Shown: piece by piece, positions 35,872 through 46,993 of the stretch
Position numbering within the stretch: the stretch's first letter is position 1
Layout: every line of letters starts with the position of its first letter
Assembly (NCBI RefSeq): GCF_900105255.1
Contig: NZ_LT629763.1
Span: forward strand, 1,736,001 to 1,800,000
Direction: 5' to 3'
Origin: Halopseudomonas sabulinigri
GTDB taxonomy: Bacteria; Pseudomonadota; Gammaproteobacteria; Pseudomonadales; Pseudomonadaceae
DNA length: 64,000 nucleotides
Translations under genes and position numbers: made by a program
The notes under the pieces: model-generated
Database searches by the model: none
Told to the model about the DNA's origin: nothing
What the model saw: the letters and a program-made list of their open reading frames with translations, nothing else

Positions 35872-36798
35872 TCACAGGCCCCATTGGGCCCTGGCCGCGG
35901 CAAAATCAGCCTTGATTGCCGCCTGCAATGCATCCAGCGAGTCGAAGCGTTGCTCGTCCCGCAGTTTTTCATGAAACACGACGTCGAGCCGACGACCGTA
36001 CAGGTCACCGGCAAAATCAAACAGATGGACCTCAAGGTGGGCGCTGCCATCGCCCGCGACCGTCGGCCGCTTGCCGATATTGGCAACGCCCTTGCGCAGC
36101 TCGCCATCCAGCATCACGCTCACCCGATACACACCGTGCAGGGGTGGGTTGACGCGCTTGAGCTGCACATTGGCGGTCGGCGCGCCGATGGTGCGACCCA
36201 GTTGCTGGCCGTGCAACACCCGGCCACTGATACTGAACGGGCGACCCAGCAACCGCTCGGCGAGGGCAAAGTCACCCTCGGCCAGTACCTGGCGCAAGCG
36301 CGTACTGCTGATACGCTCGCCGCTCTCGGCCACCGTATTGGCCGCCTCGACCGTAAAGCCATGACTCACACCGCTGCTCTGCAAGAAGGCAAAGTCACCC
36401 GAGCGGTCACATCCAAACCGGAAGTCGTCGCCCACCTCCAGATGCTTGACGCCCAAGCCATCGATCAACACCTGTTGCACGAACTGCTCCGCGCTGAGCT
36501 CGCGCAGGCGGCGATTGAAGGCCAGGCACAGCACCCGGTCAACGCCTTGGGCCTGCAACAGCGCGAGTTTTTCGCGCAGACGGGTGAGCCTGGGCGGCGC
36601 CGCATCGGGGGCAAAGTATTCGCGGGGTTGCGGCTCGAAGATCACCACACAACCCGGCAAGCCCAATCGCTCGGAATGCGCACGCAGCCGGGCCAGAATC
36701 GCCTGGTGGCCGGCGTGCACGCCGTCGAAGTTGCCAATTGTTGCGACACAGCCCCGGTGCCGGGGCCGCAGGTTATGTAGACCGCGGACCAGTTCCAT
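35872..36798 (-). CDS. ribF: Bifunctional riboflavin kinase/FAD synthetase RibF
   Basis: Converts riboflavin to FMN and then FAD. It has 308 residues from the ATG at 36798. The N-terminal FAD synthetase domain shows IGNFDGVHAGHQAIL and a later ISSTRLRQVL. The C-terminal riboflavin kinase domain shows GRTIGAPTANVQL and the GVYRVSV strand. The upstream extension of the frame has no family resemblance. Confidence 0.97.
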   Translation of the reverse strand: MELVRGLHNLRPRHRGCVATIGNFDGVHAGHQAILARLRAHSERLGLPGCVVIFEPQPREYFAPDAAPPRLTRLREKLALLQAQGVDRVLCLAFNRRLRELSAEQFVQQVLIDGLGVKHLEVGDDFRFGCDRSGDFAFLQSSGVSHGFTVEAANTVAESGERISSTRLRQVLAEGDFALAERLLGRPFSISGRVLHGQQLGRTIGAPTANVQLKRVNPPLHGVYRVSVMLDGELRKGVANIGKRPTVAGDGSAHLEVHLFDFAGDLYGRRLDVVFHEKLRDEQRFDSLDALQAAIKADFAAARAQWGL

Positions 36799-36883
36799 AA
36801 TGCTCGTTAATGGTGGATCAGTCGAAACGCTGGAGTATACAGGTTTGCTGCTACCAGCGTCATGCCCGCCGTCGCCCGACCCG

Positions 36884-38455
36884 CTAGGCGTGGCGCAGAT
36901 CACGCAGGCGCAGCCCGCCTGCCAGCAACACGAGCAGATAAGCCCCCATACCTGCCGCCACCAACTGCGTCATCTCCCATGCCTTGCGCTGCCAGCCCCA
37001 AGCCAGCCAGTCCTGCGTCGGCGGCGCCAGCCACAACAGCGCCAGCGACATGGCCACACAGGCCGCGAGCAGGCGCAGCGCAAACAGCAGCCAACCAGGC
37101 TGCGCCTGAAAGACACCGGCCTTACGCAAGCCCCACCAGAGCAGACCGGCATTGAGCAACGCCGACAGCGAGGTGGCCAGCGCCAACCCCACGTGGGCCA
37201 GCGGCCAGATAAGGAGCAGATTCATGCCCATGTTGGCGATCATGCAGATAATGGCGATTTTGACCGGGGTCTTGGTGTCCTGCCGCGCAAAGTAACCAGG
37301 CGCCAACACCTTGATCAGCATGAAGGTCATCACCCCCACGGAATAGGCACGCAGCGCTGCAGCCGCCTGCACCACATCCTGATCGGTCATTGCGCCGTAG
37401 TGAAATAGCGCCGCAATCATCGGTTCAGCCAGCAACAGCAAAGCGATGGCCGCGGGCACGCCCACCAGCAGCACCATACGCACCGCCCAATCCAAGGTAC
37501 GGGCGAAGGCACGTGGGTCATCCGCCGAGTGCTGCCGCGACAGCGCCGGCAGAATCACGGTGCCGATGGCAATACCGAAGGCGCCAAGCGGCAGCTCGGA
37601 CAAACGGTCGGCGTAGTAAAGCCAGGAGATACTGCCGGTTTGCAGGAAAGACGCCAGCACGGTATCCAGCAGCAGATTGATCTGACTCACCGAGACTCCA
37701 AACAGGGCCGGAATCATCAGCGTCATGATGCGCTTGACCCCAGGATCCTTGCGATCGGGTCGAGGCACTGGCAGCAGCTTGATCTGCGCCAGAAACGGCA
37801 ACTGAAACAGCAACTGTGCAACGCCGGCGATAAATACGCCCCAGGCCAGCGCCATGATGGGTTGCGCGAAATAGGGGGTGAGGCACACGGTGGCGCCGAT
37901 CATGCAGACATTCAACAGCACCGGGGTGAACGCTGGCACCGCAAAACGCCCGTAACTGTTCAGAATCGAACCACAGAGCGCAGTCAGCGAGATGAGAAAC
38001 AGATAGGGGAAGGTGATGCGCAGCATATCGGTAGCGAGGCCGAGCTTGGCCTCGTCATCGTGAAAGCCCGGCGCAAACAGCATGATCAACACTGGCGCAC
38101 CGGCGACACCCAGAGCGGTAATACCCGCCAGCGTGAGGCCTAGCGTACCCGTCACCCGATCGACCAACTGCTTTACATCCGCCAGCGCGCGTTTTGAGCG
38201 ATATTCAGACAGCACCGGCACGAAGGCCTGGGCGAAGGCGCCTTCGGCAAATAACCGGCGCAGGAAATTGGGGATCTTGAAGGCAATGAAAAAGGCGTCG
38301 GCCTCTGACTGCGAACCAAAATACGCCGCCACCACCACATCGCGTACCATGCCCAGAACCCGCGACAACAAGGTCATGATGCTCACCACCATCCCCGAAC
38401 GGAGCAGGCTGGGCGCCTTGGTTGGCGTGCTATCGGAGGGCGGAGTCTGGGACAT
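36884..38455 (-). CDS. murJ: Lipid II flippase MurJ (MviN)
   Basis: Flips the peptidoglycan precursor lipid II across the inner membrane. It has about 523 residues and 14 predicted membrane segments. The N-terminal block SLLRSGMVVSIMTLLSRVLGMVRD and the SEADAFFIAFKIPNFLRRLFAEGAF block are typical. The ATG at 38455 is preferred over an upstream TTG. It lies 85 bases upstream of ribF and is divergent from rpsT. Confidence 0.97.
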   Translation of the reverse strand: MSQTPPSDSTPTKAPSLLRSGMVVSIMTLLSRVLGMVRDVVVAAYFGSQSEADAFFIAFKIPNFLRRLFAEGAFAQAFVPVLSEYRSKRALADVKQLVDRVTGTLGLTLAGITALGVAGAPVLIMLFAPGFHDDEAKLGLATDMLRITFPYLFLISLTALCGSILNSYGRFAVPAFTPVLLNVCMIGATVCLTPYFAQPIMALAWGVFIAGVAQLLFQLPFLAQIKLLPVPRPDRKDPGVKRIMTLMIPALFGVSVSQINLLLDTVLASFLQTGSISWLYYADRLSELPLGAFGIAIGTVILPALSRQHSADDPRAFARTLDWAVRMVLLVGVPAAIALLLLAEPMIAALFHYGAMTDQDVVQAAAALRAYSVGVMTFMLIKVLAPGYFARQDTKTPVKIAIICMIANMGMNLLLIWPLAHVGLALATSLSALLNAGLLWWGLRKAGVFQAQPGWLLFALRLLAACVAMSLALLWLAPPTQDWLAWGWQRKAWEMTQLVAAGMGAYLLVLLAGGLRLRDLRHA

Positions 38456-38647
38456 GGATTTGGGCGCCGGCAAAAGCCGCCATCATAGCGTCCCGCACGT
38501 CGCCTTGTCAGGTGCGCAGCATACAAGAGCGCAACTAAATAGAAGCGTGCAGGCGGCTTTCTCTGTATACTCCGCGCACCGCGACAGACCGCCGGCAGCG
38601 CTGCATCTCAAAGTGACAGCGCCGCCCGTCGGATTTCCTCAGCCCTC

Positions 38648-38676
38648 TTGACATTAACCTGTCTCGGCTGCATAGT
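38648..38676 (+). promoter_or_regulatory. Sigma-70 promoter of rpsT
   Basis: A perfect -35 TTGACA (38648-38653) is followed after exactly 17 bases by CATAGT (38671-38676), a 4-of-6 -10 box. The predicted transcript starts about 45 bases before the rpsT GTG. Confidence 0.65.
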
Positions 38677-38727
38677 ACGCGGCCTTATTTGTACCTAATT
38701 CATCCAGATTTTCTGAGGAGCACGACG

Positions 38728-39000
38728 GTGGCCAACTCACCTCAAGCCAAGAAACGCGCCAAGCAGGCCGAGAAGCGCCGCAATCACAATGCAAGCCTGC
38801 GCTCCATGGTCCGCACTTACATCAAGAACGTTGTCAAAGCGATCGACGCCAAAGACCTCGAGCAAGCCAAAACTGCCTATACTGCAGCCGTTCCGGTCAT
38901 CGACCGTATGGCCGACAAGGGCATCATTGCCAAGAACAAGGCCGCTCGCCACAAGAGCCGCCTGAACGCACACATCAAGGCAATGGCTGAAGCCGCCTGA
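38728..39000 (+). CDS. rpsT: 30S ribosomal protein S20
   Basis: A 90-residue, lysine- and arginine-rich S20. The segment [33 protein letters not shown] is nearly the same as in P. aeruginosa. The start codon is GTG (38728), with GAGGAG eight bases upstream. A non-ATG start is common for rpsT and is linked to its autoregulation in E. coli. A strong terminator follows. Confidence 0.97.
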   Translation: MANSPQAKKRAKQAEKRRNHNASLRSMVRTYIKNVVKAIDAKDLEQAKTAYTAAVPVIDRMADKGIIAKNKAARHKSRLNAHIKAMAEAA

Positions 39001-39018
39001 TCTGCGATTCTTGCTGCA

Positions 39019-39052
39019 ATAAAAAAACCGGCCATGAGCCGGTTTTTTTATT
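39019..39052 (+). terminator. Intrinsic terminator of rpsT
   Basis: AAAAAAACCGGC, loop CATGA, GCCGGTTTTTTT: a GC-rich stem followed by seven T, 19 bases after the stop. Confidence 0.9.
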
Positions 39053-39143
39053 GCCTTGAATATATACCCTCAAGCTCATTCGCCGAGCCAAACCCCAACA
39101 CCCCCCCCTAACAGCTCTCCAGAAAACACCTGACCTGGCTGTT

Positions 39144-39175
39144 TACTCGGGTAGGTCGAGCACCATCTCGACCAT
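39144..39175 (+). repeat. Interspersed hairpin repeat, copy D
   Basis: The core GGTCGAGCACCATCTCGACC at 39154-39173 has a perfect 7-bp stem and a six-base loop. It is preceded by CGGGTA, close to the CGGGAA of copies A and B. Confidence 0.7.
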
Positions 39176-39250
39176 GCACATCAAACGCAACGCCGCTGGA
39201 CGAGATGCAACCACCCCTTACCTGCAAACAAAGCTGCCTGAGCATCAACC

Positions 39251-39275
39251 AGGAAGGTCGAGCCGCATCTCACCC
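39251..39275 (+). repeat. Interspersed hairpin repeat, copy E (degenerate)
   Basis: AGGAAGGTCGAG followed by CCGCAT and CTCACCC. The left arm and flank match copies A and B, while the right arm has lost pairing. It lies 100 bases from copy D in the same gap. Confidence 0.5.
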
Positions 39276-39306
39276 CACAAAAACCACCAAACGCGGCGCA
39301 CACACT

Positions 39307-40425
39307 TCAGATCAGCACCAAGTTATCCTTGTGTATCAACTCAGGGTCATCGATATAGCCGAGAATGCGCGCAATCGACTCGGTGGACTTACCCAGAATA
39401 CGTGCCGCATCCTGCGCACCGTAATTAACCAGGCCGCGAGCAACCTCCCGCCCGTCCGGCGCCACGCAAACCACCATTTCGCCACGCCGGAAACCGCCCT
39501 CTATTGCCGAAACACCGACCGGCAACAGACTGTGCTTACCCGTGGTAAGCGCCTTTACGGCCCCTTCATCGAGCAACAAGCGCCCGCGCGTTTGCAGATG
39601 ACCAGCCAGCCACTGTTTGCGCGCCGCCAACATCCCGCGCTCAGGCAACAGCAAAGTACCCAACGCCTCACCCTGATGCAGACGAGCAACCACACGCTCT
39701 ATGCGCCCACCTACGATCACCGTCGCCGCACCGGAGCGCGCAGCCAGTCGCGCCGCACGCAACTTGGTCTGCATACCGCCGCGCCCCAGAGCACCAGCAC
39801 TGCCGCCAGCCATAGCATCCAGCTTGGGGTCATCCGCCATAGCGTCGGAAATCAGCTCGGCCTGCGGATTGTGGCGGGGATCAGCGGTATACAGGCCATC
39901 CTTGTCGGTGAGAATCACCAACAGATCAGCCTCAACCAGATTGGTTACCAGAGCCCCCAGGGTATCGTTATCACCAAAGCGAATTTCGTCAGTCACCACG
40001 GTGTCGTTTTCATTGATCACCGGGATCACATTGAGATCCAGCAGCGCCCGCAATGTACTGCGCGCATTCAGGTAGCGCTTGCGATCAGACAGATCGTCAT
40101 GGGTGAGCAACACCTGCGCGGTAGACAGGCCATGTTGCTGAAAGCTCGACTCCCACGCCTGCACCAGCCCCATCTGACCAATAGCAGCGGCGGCCTGCAT
40201 ATCGTGGGTGGTTTTCGGTCGCTCGGTCCAGCCAAGCCGACTCATGCCGGCAGCAACAGCACCGGACGACACCAGCACCAGCTCGGCACCGCTGGCACGC
40301 AGCGCGGCCAATTGCTCGACCCACACTGCCATCGCCGCGCGATCGAGCCCGCGACCATCGCCCGTCAACAGGGCACTACCAATCTTGACCACCCAACGGC
40401 GGGCTCCGCTTACCTTTTCGCGCAT
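39307..40425 (-). CDS. proB: Glutamate 5-kinase ProB
   Basis: The first step of proline synthesis, ATP-dependent phosphorylation of glutamate. It has 372 residues. The amino acid kinase domain shows [23 protein letters not shown] and [13 protein letters not shown]-terminal PUA domain (about 275-365, with [17 protein letters not shown]) follows. It lies 76 bases downstream of obg in the conserved rplU-rpmA-obg-proB order. Confidence 0.98.
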   Translation of the reverse strand: MREKVSGARRWVVKIGSALLTGDGRGLDRAAMAVWVEQLAALRASGAELVLVSSGAVAAGMSRLGWTERPKTTHDMQAAAAIGQMGLVQAWESSFQQHGLSTAQVLLTHDDLSDRKRYLNARSTLRALLDLNVIPVINENDTVVTDEIRFGDNDTLGALVTNLVEADLLVILTDKDGLYTADPRHNPQAELISDAMADDPKLDAMAGGSAGALGRGGMQTKLRAARLAARSGAATVIVGGRIERVVARLHQGEALGTLLLPERGMLAARKQWLAGHLQTRGRLLLDEGAVKALTTGKHSLLPVGVSAIEGGFRRGEMVVCVAPDGREVARGLVNYGAQDAARILGKSTESIARILGYIDDPELIHKDNLVLI

Positions 40426-40501
40426 GCTGATTCCATCAACAGATTGCCCAAGTTCATGCCAGACCCGGCGCTGCGCGCGCCGGGCTTACCGCTCAACCGA
40501 C

Positions 40502-41710
<1,209 letters not shown>

Positions 41711-41762
41711 CTATCTCCCCTTCCCTGTCGGGACGGGCTAATGGAAAGAGTACGCTACAAAC

Positions 41763-41792
41763 AAAAAAGCCCCGTCGCAAGACGGGGCTTTT
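41763..41792 (-). terminator. Intrinsic terminator of rplU-rpmA
   Basis: On the minus strand: AAAAGCCCCGTC, loop TTGC, GACGGGGCTTTTTT. A strong GC stem with six T lies about 17 bases after the rpmA stop and upstream of obg, so obg needs its own promoter or read-through. Confidence 0.9.
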
Positions 41793-41808
41793 CAGCAGCA
41801 AAGAGCTA

Positions 41809-42066
41809 TCAGGCAGTTACGACATTAACGTAACGACGACCGAACTTGCCCTTAACTTCGAATTTCACCACGCCTTCAGCTTTGGCGAACAAGGTGTGAT
41901 CCTTGCCCATGCCAACGTTCTTGCCAGGGTGGAACTCGGTGCCACGCTGACGAACAATGATGTTACCCGGAATGATGGCCTGGCCACCGTACATTTTTAC
42001 ACCAAGGCGTTTGGATTCTGAATCGCGACCGTTGCGCGTGGAACCGCCTGCTTTTTTGTGTGCCAT
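41809..42066 (-). CDS. rpmA: 50S ribosomal protein L27
   Basis: 85 residues, full length, beginning [20 protein letters not shown], the conserved N-terminus that reaches the peptidyl transferase centre. AGGAG lies upstream. It is 23 bases downstream of rplU. Confidence 0.99.
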   Translation of the reverse strand: MAHKKAGGSTRNGRDSESKRLGVKMYGGQAIIPGNIIVRQRGTEFHPGKNVGMGKDHTLFAKAEGVVKFEVKGKFGRRYVNVVTA

Positions 42067-42089
42067 GAGTCTATATCTCCTGAATCAGC

Positions 42090-42401
42090 TTAGGCAGAGA
42101 TGCCAGTAATCTTGATTTCGGTGTACCACTGACGGTGGCCCTGACGCTTCATGTGGTGCTTACGACGACGGAACTTGATGATGCGAACCTTATCGCCGCG
42201 GCCGTGAGCGCTGATCTCAGCAGTCACTTTAGCGCCTGCAACAACGGGAGCGCCGATTTTAACGTCATCACCGTCTGCAACCAGCAGAACCTTGTCAAAT
42301 TCGATGCTGGCGCCAGTTTCAACGTCCAGCTTCTCTACTTTCAGGAACTCGCCTTCAGCGACCTTGTATTGCTTGCCGCCGGTAACAATGACTGCGTACA
42401 T
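42090..42401 (-). CDS. rplU: 50S ribosomal protein L21
   Basis: 103 residues, starting [14 protein letters not shown] as in the family; the longer frame upstream is leader sequence. [15 protein letters not shown] is the conserved rRNA-binding stretch. GGAG lies before the ATG. It is the first gene of rplU-rpmA, driven by a clear sigma-70 promoter. Confidence 0.99.
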   Translation of the reverse strand: MYAVIVTGGKQYKVAEGEFLKVEKLDVETGASIEFDKVLLVADGDDVKIGAPVVAGAKVTAEISAHGRGDKVRIIKFRRRKHHMKRQGHRQWYTEIKITGISA

Positions 42402-42536
42402 GTTGCTTTCTCCGTAATCCTGCTCACCCAGCGCTTGGTTAGAATCATTAGTGGCTGGCATGGCTGCAAGTGGCTCCGCCTATCGGACCCGACCTTGCCA
42501 TTGTCAAAACAGGGATGCTGTATCTTAGGGGCGAGG

Positions 42537-42565
42537 ATTGTACTCAAGCGCGCCGCTTTGCGCAA
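42537..42565 (-). promoter_or_regulatory. Sigma-70 promoter of rplU-rpmA
   Basis: On the minus strand, TTGCGC (42565-42560) and TACAAT (42542-42537) are separated by exactly 17 bases. It leaves a leader of about 130 bases before the rplU ATG. Confidence 0.7.
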
Positions 42566-42597
42566 GCACCGTACAAGCCTGATAGACTGCGCTTTTC

Positions 42598-42626
42598 TTG
42601 ACAGTAAATGGCCTGCAACCTAGCAT
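42598..42626 (+). promoter_or_regulatory. Sigma-70 promoter of ispB
   Basis: A perfect TTGACA (42598-42603), 17 bases, then TAGCAT (42621-42626). It is divergent from the rplU promoter 33 bases away and lies 33 bases before the ispB start. Confidence 0.7.
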
Positions 42627-42658
42627 GCCGCGGAACCTTTTCAGGAAGTCTGCAACCG

Positions 42659-43627
42659 ATGACCACCCTGCCATTCTACGCACCGGTATCCGATGATTTT
42701 GATGCGGTGAATCAGCTCATCCTTGAGCAACTGCATTCGCGAGTCCCGCTGGTAGAAAAGATCGGCCACTACATTATCAGTGCCGGCGGTAAACGCCTGC
42801 GCCCCCTGGTCGTTCTGCTGGGCGCACGTGCCTGCGGACTGTCCGACCCACGTCAGCACAGCCTGGCCGCGATAATCGAGTTTCTGCACACAGCCACCCT
42901 GCTGCACGACGACGTAGTCGACACCTCAGACCTGCGTCGAGGCCGCTCCACTGCTAATGCACTCTGGGGCAACGCTCCCAGCGTACTGGTCGGCGACTTT
43001 CTGTACTCACGCGCCTTTGAAATGATGGTCGCCTTAGGCGACATGCAGATCATGCGAATTCTCGCCAACGCGACCAACGTCATCGCCGAAGGTGAGGTAC
43101 TGCAGCTGTCCAAGGTGCGCGACGCCAACACCGACGAAGCCACCTACATGGAGGTGATTCGCAGCAAGACTGCCATGCTGTTCGAAGCGGCGTGCCACAC
43201 CGCCGGCGTTCTGGCAGAAGCAAACGCGCAACAGACCGAAGCCCTGCGCCAGTATGGCAACGCCCTGGGTATCGCTTTCCAGCTGATGGACGACCTGCTT
43301 GACTACAGCGGCGATGCTGCCGAAATGGGCAAGAATGTGGGCGACGATCTGGCCGAGGGCAAGCCCACCCTGCCGCTGATCTACACCATGCGCCATGGCT
43401 CTGCAGAGCAGGCGGCACTGGTTCGTCAGGCGATACAGAAGGGCGGCACGGACGATATCGCGCCGATTCGCGAGGCAGTTGCAGCCTCAGGCGCTCTGGA
43501 CTATACCGCAGGCCTGGCCCGCGAGCAGGCCGACGAAGCCGTCCAGCTGCTGCAGGTGTTACCCGCGTCCGAATACCGAGACTCCCTGGAGCAGTTGGCG
43601 CGCTTTGCAGTGGATCGCAAATTCTAG
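42659..43627 (+). CDS. ispB: Octaprenyl/polyprenyl diphosphate synthase IspB
   Basis: A trans-prenyltransferase making the ubiquinone side chain. It has 322 residues from the ATG at 42659, with AGGAAG ten bases upstream. The first Asp-rich motif is LLHDDVVDTSDLRRG and the second is LMDDLLDYSGD. KIGHYIISAGGKRLRP binds the allylic substrate. It is divergent from rplU, as in P. aeruginosa. Confidence 0.96.
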   Translation: MTTLPFYAPVSDDFDAVNQLILEQLHSRVPLVEKIGHYIISAGGKRLRPLVVLLGARACGLSDPRQHSLAAIIEFLHTATLLHDDVVDTSDLRRGRSTANALWGNAPSVLVGDFLYSRAFEMMVALGDMQIMRILANATNVIAEGEVLQLSKVRDANTDEATYMEVIRSKTAMLFEAACHTAGVLAEANAQQTEALRQYGNALGIAFQLMDDLLDYSGDAAEMGKNVGDDLAEGKPTLPLIYTMRHGSAEQAALVRQAIQKGGTDDIAPIREAVAASGALDYTAGLAREQADEAVQLLQVLPASEYRDSLEQLARFAVDRKF

Positions 43628-43760
43628 ATCACTCGAATGGCGCTACCGCCTCACAGGCACGATGAGCGTCATTACCACCGCGACAACCTTTGCCATCAAG
43701 CTCACTACGAAGGCACAAAAGGAATCATCGCACCCAAGAAACGTCTGCGCTCGCACCTGA

Positions 43761-43780
43761 TGCCGAGCTCCATCTCAACA
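43761..43780 (+). repeat. Possible degenerate copy of the interspersed hairpin repeat
   Basis: 16 of 20 positions match the repeat core, including the central GAGCTCCATCTC, but the outer arms no longer pair. It lies in the ispB-fklB gap. Confidence 0.35.
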
Positions 43781-43801
43781 ACAGGCACCAACCGAACCAA
43801 C

Positions 43802-43827
43802 GAAGGGCGAGCTAGCACTCGCCCTTC
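43802..43827. terminator. Hairpin between convergent ispB and fklB
   Basis: A perfect 10-bp stem (GAAGGGCGAG / CTCGCCCTTC) with a six-base loop, 28 bases past the fklB stop on the minus side. No T-run follows on either strand. Confidence 0.55.
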
Positions 43828-43855
43828 ACGGCAAAACCTTTGCAACGAAAGGTTT

Positions 43856-44473
43856 TTACAGCACCTTCAACAGCTCAATATCGAAAACCAGCGCACTGTG
43901 CGGCGGAATGCTGTTGCCCGCACCGCGCTCGCCATAAGCCAGCTCAGACGGAATAAACAGACGCCACTTGGCACCTTCCTGCATCAGTTGCAGCGCTTCG
44001 GTCCAACCAGCGATCACGCCACCCACCGGAAACTCGGCTGGCTGGCCGCGCTTGTAGGAGCTGTCAAAGACCTCACCGGAAATCAGCGTACCTTCATAAT
44101 GCGTTTGCACTGTGGAGCTGGCGTCTGGCGTGGCACCAGTGCCCGCGGTCACCACTTCATACTGCAGACCTGAAGCGAGCGTCACAACGCCATCACGCTT
44201 GCCATTTTCTGCCAGAAAATCCACACCCGCCTGCGCAGCAGCCTTGGCGGCCTCCTGCGCTACAGCGCGCATTTTCTCCTGCAACTGCTGAAACGCAGCT
44301 TGCAGTTCGGCTTCCGGAACCTGGCTAGGCTGTTGGCTATAGGCATCGCGCAGGCCTGCAGCAACCAGGTCCAACGTCAGGTCAGGGATGTTGCTGGCCA
44401 GCAATTGCTCGCCCATCTGGCGGCCAATGCCGTAGCTGACGCGCTGTTCGTCGTTGTCAAAAGTGTTGCTCAT
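43856..44473 (-). CDS. fklB: FKBP-type peptidyl-prolyl isomerase (FklB)
   Basis: A 205-residue proline isomerase. The N-terminal dimerisation domain (about 1-90) is helical with RVSYGIGRQMGEQLL. The C-terminal FKBP domain shows GLQYEVVTAGTG, VQTHYEGTLISGEVFDSSYKRGQPAEFPVG, and ELAYGERGAGNSIPPHSALVFDIELL. GGAGG six bases before the ATG at 44473 fixes the start. No signal peptide is seen, so it is cytoplasmic. It is divergent from the purine permease. Confidence 0.93.
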   Translation of the reverse strand: MSNTFDNDEQRVSYGIGRQMGEQLLASNIPDLTLDLVAAGLRDAYSQQPSQVPEAELQAAFQQLQEKMRAVAQEAAKAAAQAGVDFLAENGKRDGVVTLASGLQYEVVTAGTGATPDASSTVQTHYEGTLISGEVFDSSYKRGQPAEFPVGGVIAGWTEALQLMQEGAKWRLFIPSELAYGERGAGNSIPPHSALVFDIELLKVL

Positions 44474-44593
44474 GGCGAGCCTCCAGTCAGAAAAATGGCC
44501 GACAAGCCTGACACAAGCCCGGCAAAAATTCACCCACGAGAGCGAATCCGCTACAATGACCGGCTTTCTGCCCACATCCCGGAAGCACCCACC

Positions 44594-45886
44594 ATGCTTG
44601 AAAAACTCTTCAAACTTCGCGAACACGGCACCACTGTGCGCACCGAGCTGCTGGCCGGGCTGACAACGTTCCTGACCATGGCCTACATCATCTTCGTCAA
44701 CCCGATGATGATGGCCGATGCCGGAATAGACCCAGGCGCGGCCTTTGTCGCCACCTGCCTGGCCGCTGCCATAGGCTCACTGATCATGGGCCTGTGGGCG
44801 AACTACCCGATCGCCCTTGCTCCTGGCATGGGGCTCAACGCCTTCTTCTCCTACACGGTCGTTGGCTCCATGGGCTATAGCTGGCAAGTCGCCTTGGGCG
44901 CAGTCTTCCTGTCCGGCCTGATGTTCTTTCTACTAAGCATCTTTCGTATTCGCGAGTGGATCATCAACAGCATACCCATGGCCCTGCGCTCAGCGATTGC
45001 CGCCGGCATCGGCCTGTTCCTGGCGCTGATTGCACTGAAAAACGCAGGTATCGTGGTCGACCATCCCGCTACCCTGGTCTCCATGGGCGATTTGACCCAG
45101 CCCGGCGCCCTGCTGGCTGCCGCCGGCTTCGCGGTAATAGTCGCGCTGGCCTACCGTAAAGTAACCGGCGCCGTAATGATCGGCATCCTGCTGATAACGG
45201 CCATCAGCCTGATAACCGGCCTGAGCCAGGCCAGCGGCGTGGTTTCGGCACCACCCAGCCTCGCACCCACACTCATGCAACTCGACATCAAGGGCGCACT
45301 GGAAGTTGGCATGCTGAGCATCATCTTCGCCTTCCTGTTTGTCGATCTATTCGACACCTCAGGCACCTTGATCGGGGTCGCCCAACGCGCCAACCTGGTC
45401 GATGCAGACGGAAAAATGCCGCGTCTGGGGCGCGCCCTGATGGCAGACAGCACCGCTACCATGGCTGGCGCGGCGCTAGGCACTTCTACTACCACCAGTT
45501 ACATCGAATCGGCTGCCGGCACTGCGGCTGGCGGTCGTACTGGGCTTACCGCCTGCGTGGTCGCTTTACTGTTTCTGCTCAGCCTGTTTTTTTCGCCACT
45601 GGCCGGCGCCGTACCCGCCTTCGCTACTGCACCAGCGCTCTTGTTTGTTGCCGTGTTGATGACCGGCGGCCTGGTTCAAGTGGACTGGGACGATCTTACT
45701 GAAGCGGCCCCTGTGGTGATTACGGCGATCATGATGCCGCTGACCTTCTCGATTGCCAACGGCATCGCAGCTGGCTTTATCGTCTGGACGGCAATCAAAT
45801 TGCTCTCAGGCCGCTGGCAAGACCTCAACCCCAGCCTCTACGTTCTGGCTGGTCTCTTTGTCATCAAACTGGCGTTGTTTAACTAA
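44594..45886 (+). CDS. NCS2-family purine permease (AzgA type)
   Basis: A 430-residue inner-membrane proton symporter for adenine, guanine or hypoxanthine. It shows [53 protein letters not shown] and [13 protein letters not shown], all typical of the AzgA/GhxP group, with 13-14 hydrophobic segments. The substrate within the purines cannot be told from sequence. GGAAG lies eight bases before the ATG. Its stop overlaps the trmA start (TAATG). Confidence 0.92.
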   Translation: MLEKLFKLREHGTTVRTELLAGLTTFLTMAYIIFVNPMMMADAGIDPGAAFVATCLAAAIGSLIMGLWANYPIALAPGMGLNAFFSYTVVGSMGYSWQVALGAVFLSGLMFFLLSIFRIREWIINSIPMALRSAIAAGIGLFLALIALKNAGIVVDHPATLVSMGDLTQPGALLAAAGFAVIVALAYRKVTGAVMIGILLITAISLITGLSQASGVVSAPPSLAPTLMQLDIKGALEVGMLSIIFAFLFVDLFDTSGTLIGVAQRANLVDADGKMPRLGRALMADSTATMAGAALGTSTTTSYIESAAGTAAGGRTGLTACVVALLFLLSLFFSPLAGAVPAFATAPALLFVAVLMTGGLVQVDWDDLTEAAPVVITAIMMPLTFSIANGIAAGFIVWTAIKLLSGRWQDLNPSLYVLAGLFVIKLALFN

Positions 45887-46971
45887 TGGGCCTTGCATTC
45901 GATCCTGCCAACTACGCCGCGCAGCTGGCGGAAAAACGTGAGCGCCTGTGTTCCCTGCTCGCACCTTATTCTGCGCCAGAGCCTGAGGTGTTCGAATCGG
46001 CTCCGGAGCACTTTCGCCTGCGCGCCGAGTTTCGCCTCTGGTACGAACAAGGACAGCCGCACTACGCCATGTTCGAGCGCGGCGATAAGCATAAGGCGGT
46101 ATTGATAGACCAGCTTCCTATTGCCAGCAAACGCATCAACGACTTGATGACGCCGCTGCTGGAAGCCTGCAAGGCAGACCCGCTACTCGGACGCAAACTC
46201 TTCCAGGTTGAGTTTCTCACAACGTTGTCCGGCGAGGCACTGCTCACCCTCTGCTATCACCGCCCGCTCGACGATGACTGGGATGCCCCTGCCAAGTCGC
46301 TGGCACAAGCGCTGAACATCCAACTGATTGGGCGCAGCCGAGGCCGCAAGCGCGTGCTGGAGCGAGATTATGTTGTCGAGGAGCTGGAGGTAGCCGGCAA
46401 ACCGTGGCGCTACCAGCAAATAGAGGGCGGCTTTACCCAGCCTAACGGCGGCGTCAACCAGCACATGCTTGGCTGGGCGCTGAATGCTGCTGGCGAGAAC
46501 ACCGATGACCTGCTGGAGCTGTATTGCGGCAATGGCAACTTCACGCTGCCCCTGTCCACTCGCTTTCGCAAAGTCATGGCAACCGAGCTATCAAAAAGCT
46601 CAGTCCGCTCTGCCGTTGCCAACCTGGAAATGAACCAGGTCGAGAATGTCACATTGGTAAGACTGGCAAGCGAAGAAGTTACTCAAGCACTGACCGGCGT
46701 ACGCGAATTCCGCCGCCTGCAGGGCATTGACCTGAGCAACTTCAACTTCGGCACTGTATTTGTCGATCCCCCACGGGCCGGCCTCGACCCCGCAACGCTT
46801 GACCTGATCAAAGGTTACGATCGCATCCTGTACATTTCCTGCAACCCGGAGACCCTGGCGCAGAATCTGGACGAGCTTAACAAAACCCACCGAATAACGC
46901 GTTGCGCGCTATTCGATCAGTTTCCGTATAGCCATCATATGGAGAGCGGGGTGTTGTTGGAGCGGCGCTGA
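45886..46971 (+). CDS. trmA: tRNA (uracil-5-)-methyltransferase TrmA
   Basis: Makes ribothymidine at position 54 of tRNAs. It has 361 residues. The SAM motif [14 protein letters not shown], the DPPRAGLD motif and the catalytic cysteine in [13 protein letters not shown] are present. No TRAM domain or iron-sulfur cysteines are seen, which separates it from RlmC and RlmD. The TAATG junction implies coupling to the permease gene. It converges on pilE. Confidence 0.97.
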   Translation: MGLAFDPANYAAQLAEKRERLCSLLAPYSAPEPEVFESAPEHFRLRAEFRLWYEQGQPHYAMFERGDKHKAVLIDQLPIASKRINDLMTPLLEACKADPLLGRKLFQVEFLTTLSGEALLTLCYHRPLDDDWDAPAKSLAQALNIQLIGRSRGRKRVLERDYVVEELEVAGKPWRYQQIEGGFTQPNGGVNQHMLGWALNAAGENTDDLLELYCGNGNFTLPLSTRFRKVMATELSKSSVRSAVANLEMNQVENVTLVRLASEEVTQALTGVREFRRLQGIDLSNFNFGTVFVDPPRAGLDPATLDLIKGYDRILYISCNPETLAQNLDELNKTHRITRCALFDQFPYSHHMESGVLLERR

Positions 46972-46993
46972 ACGCCGCTCTAACAAAGGAGGA

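Larger units (their letters stand above)
39053..39306. other. Gap between rpsT and proB with two hairpin repeats
   Basis: After the rpsT terminator no gene is seen. The stretch holds copies D and E of the interspersed hairpin repeat and otherwise shows no recognisable feature. The flanking genes are convergent. Confidence 0.55.

Noticed and set aside
43637-44173. A 178-codon plus-strand frame after ispB
   Set aside because: Mostly antisense to fklB, and the rest is the ispB-fklB gap with a hairpin.
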